A DNA stretch of 7,012 bases. It comes from Bacteroidales bacterium. GTDB taxonomy: Bacteria > Bacteroidota > Bacteroidia > Bacteroidales > UBA932. The position numbers and the translations under genes are program-made. This document shows, in pieces, positions 1 to 7,012 of the stretch (positions are counted from its first letter, which is position 1; every line of letters begins with the position of its first letter). Location of the stretch: assembly GCA_017429885.1 (NCBI GenBank), contig JAFROA010000237.1, positions 1 through 7,012 on the forward strand. The letters are read 5' to 3'. Below the pieces are notes generated by a model. That model had not been told where the DNA came from. It saw only the letters and a program-made list of their open reading frames with translations, and did not search any database.

Positions 1-1565
1 GGGGCGAGCTTCCGTTCGAGAAAGTCTCTGACGAGGAATATGTCCTTACCTTCAAGACTGTCTCCGAGAACTCCGGATTCGTCCTGAAGAATGGTGATGA
101 GAGCATGTGGATTGGTGCTGACAACAGTCAGGAACTCACTGACGGAAAATTCGTTGTCACTGTCGGCAAGGAGTTCAAGATCTCCGACCAGAAGGTGGAT
201 GGATTGATCCCTCAACCCGGTGAGTACAAGTTCATATTCAACCCTGTGGCGATGACCGCCGTGCTCAAAAGCACGAAGGTTGACTGGTACTATCACGGCC
301 AGAGCGAGCTGACTCCCGATTGGGGCGCTCTTCCCTTCGAGAAAGTCTCTGACGAGGAATATGTCCTCAAGTTCAAGACTGTTTCCGAGAACTCCGGCTT
401 CGTGCTTAAGAACACGGATGAGACCCAGTGGATCGGTCCTGACAACACTCAGGAACTAACTGATGGCAAGTTCGTTGTGACCATTGGCAAGGAGTTCAAG
501 ATCTCCGACCAGAAGGTGGATGGTGTGATCGCCAAGCCTGGTGAGTACATCTTTACCTTCAACCCTGTGGCGATGACCGCCGTGATCACCAGTGTCAGGG
601 CTGACTGGTATTATCATGGCCAGAGCGAGCTGACTCCCGACTGGGGTGAGCTTCCTTTCCAGAAGGTTTCCGACACTGAATATACCCTCACGCTGAAGAC
701 CGTTTCCGAGAACTCCGGATTCGTCCTTAAGAATGGAGACGAGTCATCTTGGATCGGCCCTGACAAAACTCAGGAACTCACTGACGGCAAGTTCGTTGTG
801 ACCATCGGCAAGGAGTTCAATATCTCCGGTGAGAAGGTTGACGGTATCATCGCCACTCCAGGCGAGTATATCTTCACTTTCAATCCTGTGGCTATGACCG
901 CCGTAATCACCTCAGCTACTCCAGTTCGCGCTGACTGGTACTATCACGGCCAGAGCAAGGAGACTCCCGATTGGGGCGAGACTCCTTTCGTGAAAGTTTC
1001 TGATGATGAGTACTATGTCATTCTCGATGTGAACGACAACTCCGGTTTCGTCCTCAAGAACGGTGACGAGTCCAAATGGATAGGTGCCGCTTCTTCCCTG
1101 AAGGGCGAGGATGGCAAGTATCACATCACTCCTGGCATGGAGTTCGAGATCTCTGATGACAAGGTTGATGGTGTGATCGAGAAAGGTGGTAAGTACAAAC
1201 TCACCTTCTATCCTAACGAGATGAAAGCTGTATTCGCTACAGCTGAGCCTGAATATTGCTACCACGGTCAGTCCAAGAGGACTCCCGGTTGGGGAACCGT
1301 CCCGTTCGAGAAGGTCTCCGACGAGGAGTACTATGTGATCCTTGAGGTTGAGGCCGGTTACGGTTTCGTTCTCAAGACCGCCGATGAGAGCTCATGGTTC
1401 GGTGCTGCCGCCTCCGGAAAGGGTGATGATGGCAAGTTCCACATTGCTCTCGGAAAAGAGTTCAGCATTGACGGTGATAAGGTCGACGGAGTCTTCGATG
1501 CCGCCGGTCTCGTCAAGTTGACCTATAATCCTAAGACCCAGAAAGCTGTCGTGACAGCTCTCTAG
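1..1565 (+). CDS. Tandem-module SusE/SusF-like surface glycan-binding protein, 5' truncated by window start
   Basis: The reading frame is open from base 3 (the codon GGC) with no stop before TAG at 1563-1565, so the true start lies before the window; the ATG at 105 lies inside a module and is not the start. The 520 visible residues are five modules of about 104-110 residues, the first lacking about 14 residues. Each runs in the order DWYYHGQS, TPDWG, PF.KVSD.EY, SGFVLK..DE..W(I/F)G, G.EF.I...KVDG, then a final strand ending M.AV or similar. The regular alternation and conserved Trp/Tyr suggest small beta-sandwiches with aromatic ligand platforms. By family knowledge, SusE and SusF are surface lipoproteins built from tandem starch-binding modules and encoded just before susG. 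Position immediately before a SusG-like amylase supports the same role here. The assignment to SusE/F rests on architecture and context; I do not recognise the module as a named CBM family. Signal peptide and lipobox cannot be seen. Confidence 0.65.
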   Translation, partial: GELPFEKVSDEEYVLTFKTVSENSGFVLKNGDESMWIGADNSQELTDGKFVVTVGKEFKISDQKVDGLIPQPGEYKFIFNPVAMTAVLKSTKVDWYYHGQSELTPDWGALPFEKVSDEEYVLKFKTVSENSGFVLKNTDETQWIGPDNTQELTDGKFVVTIGKEFKISDQKVDGVIAKPGEYIFTFNPVAMTAVITSVRADWYYHGQSELTPDWGELPFQKVSDTEYTLTLKTVSENSGFVLKNGDESSWIGPDKTQELTDGKFVVTIGKEFNISGEKVDGIIATPGEYIFTFNPVAMTAVITSATPVRADWYYHGQSKETPDWGETPFVKVSDDEYYVILDVNDNSGFVLKNGDESKWIGAASSLKGEDGKYHITPGMEFEISDDKVDGVIEKGGKYKLTFYPNEMKAVFATAEPEYCYHGQSKRTPGWGTVPFEKVSDEEYYVILEVEAGYGFVLKTADESSWFGAAASGKGDDGKFHIALGKEFSIDGDKVDGVFDAAGLVKLTYNPKTQKAVVTAL

Positions 1566-4500
1566 GCTTTTAACGGGCCGGAGTCCCTGACCGGACTCCG
1601 GCTTGCCATTTATATTTGTTGTTATGAGAAGAGCCATATTCCCGTTGGCTTGCGTGCTCTTCGTGGCGTCGCAAGCATTCTCGTGCAAGGAAAAGGAACC
1701 GGAGATTGTCCAGCAAACGCTTACAGTTTCCCCAACATCCCTGTCTTTCGAGCCGGAGGACTCAAGGTCCGTGTTGCTAAATGTCTCCTCCAACTCTACT
1801 TGGGGAGTGGCATCATCTGCTGACTGGATCAAGGTTGACAAGGGTTCCGGTGACGGAAACGGCTCTGTCACAGTTACTGTCACTGCGAACACAGGCGAGG
1901 ACCGCACAGGGACTATAACTATAAAGGGCTCCTCCTCGGCGAACGTGAAGGCTGCCTCGGATGTCACGGTGCAGGTCAGCCAGAGAGGAAAACATGTGGT
2001 CAACATTGTCCCCGCTCCGGCTTCATTTGATGGAAATAAAAGATCATCAACCACTTATCAGCTATTGATTTATTCTTTCGCCGACAGCGACGGGGACGGG
2101 ATAGGTGATTTCAAGGGTATTCAGAATAAACTTGATTATCTGGATGGACTCGGGGTGACTGGCATTTGGCTGTCGCCAGCCCATCCTTCAGACAGCTATC
2201 ATGCCTATGACGTGACCGATTATTACACCGTGAACCCGCTGTATGGCACTGAGCAGGACTTCAAGAACCTGATAGATGCGGCACACGCCAAGGGAATCAA
2301 AATCTATATGGACTATGTCCTGAACCATTCCGGCAAGGGAAACGACTGGTTCAAACAGGCCCTGGCCGATCCGTCTTCCAAGTACCGCGACTATTATTTC
2401 CTCTCGTCCGACCCGAAGGCGGACTATTCCAAGTTCCCGATGCTGAAGGGTACGAGATACGAGCAGGGCGAATGGAAACAGGCGACTACCGGTTCACCCA
2501 AGATCACGATTACCAAAACCGACGAGCCGGAGACCTTCGGCACCTCGGGCTGGAATCTCTACACCTGGCAAGATGGTTCGTCCACACGGGAACTCCGGTT
2601 CGTTGACCGCGGCGACGGCACGATGTACCTTGTCCTGGAAGTCAACGGCACCCGTGGCATTCTGATCCGCAAATATATGAACTGGAACGCCGGTTCCAAG
2701 TTTGGTGCTTCCGGCAACGGTAAGCTTACGGAAGGGACACCGATGGACCTGATCGGCGACGGTGGGGACATCACTTTCACCGGCAGCGGCCGTTATAAGG
2801 TCGAACTCTCGAACGTGTACTCGGAGACCCTGTACTACATGGGCTGCTTCAGCGACTGGATGCCAGACTTGAACTACGGTGATCCCGCTACGGTCGAGAC
2901 CAATCCAACATTCCTGGACGTGGCAGGCTCTGCCGACAAGTGGATCAACATGGGCGTGGACGGATTCCGCTTGGATGCGGTAAAGCACATCTGCGGTGGT
3001 ATCGCTTCCTATAGCCATGCTTCCAACCATATCTTACTGAAGAAATGGTATGACCACTGCAATGCCACTTACCAGGCTGCGGGACATACGGACAACATCT
3101 TCATGGTGGCTGAAGAGTGGGACAGCCACGATGTCGAGAAAAACTACTACAAGAGCCTGACCTCTTGCTTTGAGTTTGAGTATTTCGGTCTTATAACGGC
3201 CACACTTGGGGGCAATGCCACAGGATATGTATCGGCTGTAAATGGCTATATCAATGACCATAAGGCTCAGAGGAGCGATGCCATCACGTCGTTATTCCTG
3301 ACAAACCATGATCAGGACAGGGCTGCTGAGTCTCTGGGAAAAAACATAGCCAAGGAGAAGCAGGCCGCGGCATTGATGCTTACCACTCCTGGTAAACCGT
3401 TCATCTATCAGGGGGAGGAGTTGGGTTATTATGGCACGAAGGCCGGTGGTGACGAATATGTACGTGGGCCGATCATGTGGGATAAGGCTGGAAACGATTG
3501 CGCCAAGAAGGGAGTGAACAATAAGGTTAACTCTTCAATGCTCACTTCTTCAATCTCGGTAGAGGCTCAGACCGCTGACAGCGGCTCACTGCTCAATGTC
3601 TACAAGACATTCTCCAAGCTGCGTAACACGTATCCCGCTCTCGCTGATGGCGTTATGACTAACGCTGGCCTTTCAGGCACGTCGATCGCATCATGGTACA
3701 TGGCATCTTCCGACGGGCAGAAACTGCTGGTTATCCACAATGTCTCAGGGACGTCGAAGACCACCTCGGTCTCCGATGATATGTCCAAGCCGATCGCACT
3801 TCTCGGAACAGCTTCTTACGAGGGTTCCAACCTGACTCTCGGCGCGAATTCCTCTGTCGTATTCCAATTGAAATAATACCGAATATGAAAAGAATATTAT
3901 CATTATTGGCGGTTCTTATCGTTGTTCTCTCATGTGGCGATAAGGGGAATAAAGTCGCTGTTGAATCTGGTGACTGGACCCAAAATGCGGTTATATATGA
4001 GCTCAACGTTCGTCAGGCCACGGCTGAAGGCACCTTGGCAGCGGCTGAGGCGAAACTTCCTGAGCTTAAAGAACTTGGGGTGGATGTGATTTGGATAATG
4101 CCTCTCTATCCTATTGGCGTCGAGGGACGCAAGGGAACTCTTGGCTCATATTACGCCATCAAGGACTATTGCGATGTGAACCCTGAGTTCGGGACGCTCG
4201 CCGATTTTGATCATTTCTTGGAAGCCGCTCATAACCAAGGTTTTAAGATTATTCTTGACTGGGTAGCCAATCATACTTCTCCCGATCATCCATGGGTCAC
4301 CGGAAAGGATCCTTCATGGTATGTCCGTGACGCGGAGGGAAAAACCATCGTTGAATATGACTGGACGGATATAGCCAAGTTGAACTATGCCAATAAAGAC
4401 ATGCGCTCTGAGATGGAGAAGAGCATGCGCTTCTGGTTTGATAGAGGCATTGACGGATTCCGCTGCGATGTCGCTTTCCAGGTTCCCCAGGACTTCTGGA

Positions 4501-7012
4501 CAGATGTCTTCGCCAAGTTCAGGAACGACTATTCGAGGAGACTTTTCTTCCTTGCGGAAGGGGAGGAGCCGTGGCTCAACGAGGCTGGTTTCGACTGCAC
4601 TTACGCATGGAGGCTCCATCATCTCTTAAATGACGTTGCCCAGGGTAAGTCGAACGCTGATAGCCTCCTGGCTTATGTCAAGTGGAATTCCGAGGAATAT
4701 GGTGATTCTCACCGTCTTATGTTCACAACGAATCACGATGAGAACTCTTGGAACGGCACTGAGTTCGAGAGAATGGGGGATGCTTGGAAGGCTATGGCCG
4801 TCCTTTGCTGGACACTGCCTGGTTCCCAACCCCTGATCTACACCGGCCAGGAAGTCGGATATAACCATCGTTTCGAGTTCTTCGAGAAAGACCCGATGCC
4901 GGATTGGCATCACAATGCCGCGACAGATTTCTATGCCGGCTTGAATGCTGTCCGTCATGCTCATCCTGCCCTTTGGAGCGATAACCCTAATTTCGAGCTT
5001 ATCTCGAAAACCGACACAAGTCTTTGTTTCAAAAGGACTTCCGGCGATGACCAGGTTACGGTCAGTGTCCTTCTCAAAACTCCATGGACCTGGTCTATCG
5101 AGACCGCTGATTCAAGGGTGGCGAGAGTTGAGCCTCCGTGCTGGTGGACAGGGATGAAGACCGATCTGCAGCTTATGGTCTATGGTGATGACATATCCTC
5201 TTGGAACGTCTCAATTGACGGGGATGGCCTCAAGGTGACGGATGTCCACAAAGCTGACAGCCCTAACTATCTCTTCGTTGATGTAGCGGTTAGCTCGTCT
5301 GCCAAGTCTGGAACTTACAACCTTGTATTCACCAAGGGAAACGATTCATTCAAAAGGCCTTATGAGATACTTACCAGAGAACCGGGCTCAGCTGAGAGGA
5401 CCAGTTTCACTACATCGGATTTCATTTACCTGATCAATCCCGACCGTTTCGCCAACGCCGATCCAGGAAATGACAACACTGATGATACCTTTGAGAAGGC
5501 CAAGAGAGAGGAGCCTTTCGGTCGTCACGGGGGTGATCTTCAGGGAATTATCGACCATCTTGACTATATCGCCGACCTGGGCGCCACGGCCATTTGGTGT
5601 ACGCCGCTCCTCATGGACAACCAGCACTGGGAGTCCTACCACGGCTACGCTTGTGGGGATTACTACCGTATCGACCCTCGTTTCGGCAGCAATGCCCAGT
5701 ACAAGGAATATGTCCAAAAGGCCCATGAGAAGGGCATGAAGGTGATAATGGACATCGTTACCAACCACTGCGGTACCGACCATTGGTGGATGAGCGACCT
5801 GCCTTTCAAGGACTGGGTCCACCAGTTCCCCGAATATACCAACACCAACTACATCTTCCCTTCGGCGATGGATCCGAACGCCTCCGAGTACGACAGGAAC
5901 CTCCTCGTGAGCGGTTGGTTCGTGCCGATGATGCCGGACATGAACCTCGACAATCCGTTCATGCTGAAGTATTTCCAGCAATGGGCGATCTGGTGGACGG
6001 AGTATTCAGGGCAGGACGGCCTCAGGGTTGACACCTATCCCTACAATGAGAAAGTCCCGATGAGCAAGTGGTGCGAGGCCGTCATCAATGAGTACCCGAA
6101 CCTGAATATAGTTGGCGAGTGCTGGGACTCCAATTTCGACCAGCTGGCTTATTGGCAGGGCGGCAACAACAATGCTGACGGCTTTGACTCACATCTGCCG
6201 TCAATCATGGATTTCCCGCTCCAGGAGGCCATCAACGCCGCTCTGGCTGAAAACAATCCGGGTTGGAACCAGGGAATGTTCAGGGTCTATCACGCCCTGG
6301 CCCACGACGCCACCTATCATGATCTTTCCAAGATGATGATATTCCTTTCCAACCACGACCACTATCGTGTCGCTGACGCTTGGCATCAGGATCCTGACAA
6401 GATGAAGATCGGCTATACTCTCTTGGCGACCGTCCGTGGTATTCCTCAGCTGTTCTACGGCGACGAGATGATGTTCGCCACCGGAAAGAACTACAAGAGT
6501 GATGGGGAGTTACGTATGGATTTCCCTGGCGGATGGGAAGGCGACCCTGTCAACCTGTTTACCTCGGAAGGACGCACCGGAGTCGAGGCGGAGCTTCATG
6601 ACTATGTCAAGACTCTCTTCCAGTGGCGTAAAGGTAAGGAAGTGATTCACAACGGTAAGACCCTTCACTTCATGTCCAGGGACAATACCTACGCCTATTT
6701 CAGGTATAACGACACAGACAAGGTCTTCGTCTATGTCAATAACTCTCCGGAGGAGAAAACGATTCCTTGGTCCCATTACGCCGAGATCACCTCCGGCCTC
6801 GGGGCCGGCACAAATGTCCTTACAGGCGAGAAGGTCACCATCACCGACGCCACCATCGTCCCGCCCAGCACAGCGATTGTTGTGGAATATTGACATCACT
6901 GGCTGAAGGAGCCTGTCACCACCAGGAACCACTGCCACCCTCGGCACGTTAAGAGGGGGGACCGTAGCGAAGCGAGCGGTGGGGCCGCGAAGCGGCGGTT
7001 ATCGGTGGTGAC

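Overview
The window looks like the 3' half of a starch-utilisation (Sus-like) locus from a member of the Bacteroidota, probably the Bacteroidales. Three things point there. The gene content is typical: a tandem-repeat SusE/SusF-like protein, a SusG-like GH13 alpha-amylase lipoprotein with a BACON domain, and a SusA-like neopullulanase module. The lipoprotein signal peptides fit, and one is followed by an acidic surface-export-like stretch. The start codons sit behind A/T-rich leaders without clear Shine-Dalgarno sequences. Genus cannot be told from the sequence.

Layout, all on the + strand: (1) positions 1-1565, the 3' end of a gene encoding at least five tandem ~104-110-residue modules; its signal peptide and earlier modules lie before the window. 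(2) Positions 1574-1605, a GC-rich hairpin followed by a T-rich tail, a terminator or attenuator between genes. (3) Positions 1624-3876, a 750-residue lipoprotein alpha-amylase: BACON domain, then a GH13 barrel carrying a ~130-residue insertion in domain B where SusG carries CBM58. (4) Positions 3885-6893, only 8 bases further on, a 1002-residue lipoprotein that joins two GH13 enzymes: an N-terminal alpha-amylase-like domain and a complete SusA-like neopullulanase. (5) Positions 6894-7012, a non-coding tail with a 9-bp perfect inverted repeat whose outer arm ends on the last base of the window, plus two copies of the mini-hairpin sequence GCGAAGC. No intergenic stretch exceeds 120 bases.

Inferred working model: the repeat protein helps hold starch at the cell surface, the BACON-amylase cuts it there, imported maltooligosaccharides are further degraded by the double-GH13 protein, and SusC/SusD homologues are expected just upstream. 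The order resembles a condensed sus operon, with the SusA function at the 3' end and fused to a second amylase. The most unusual feature is that fusion: both halves keep complete catalytic triads, and the first half has lost most of its own domain C at the seam.
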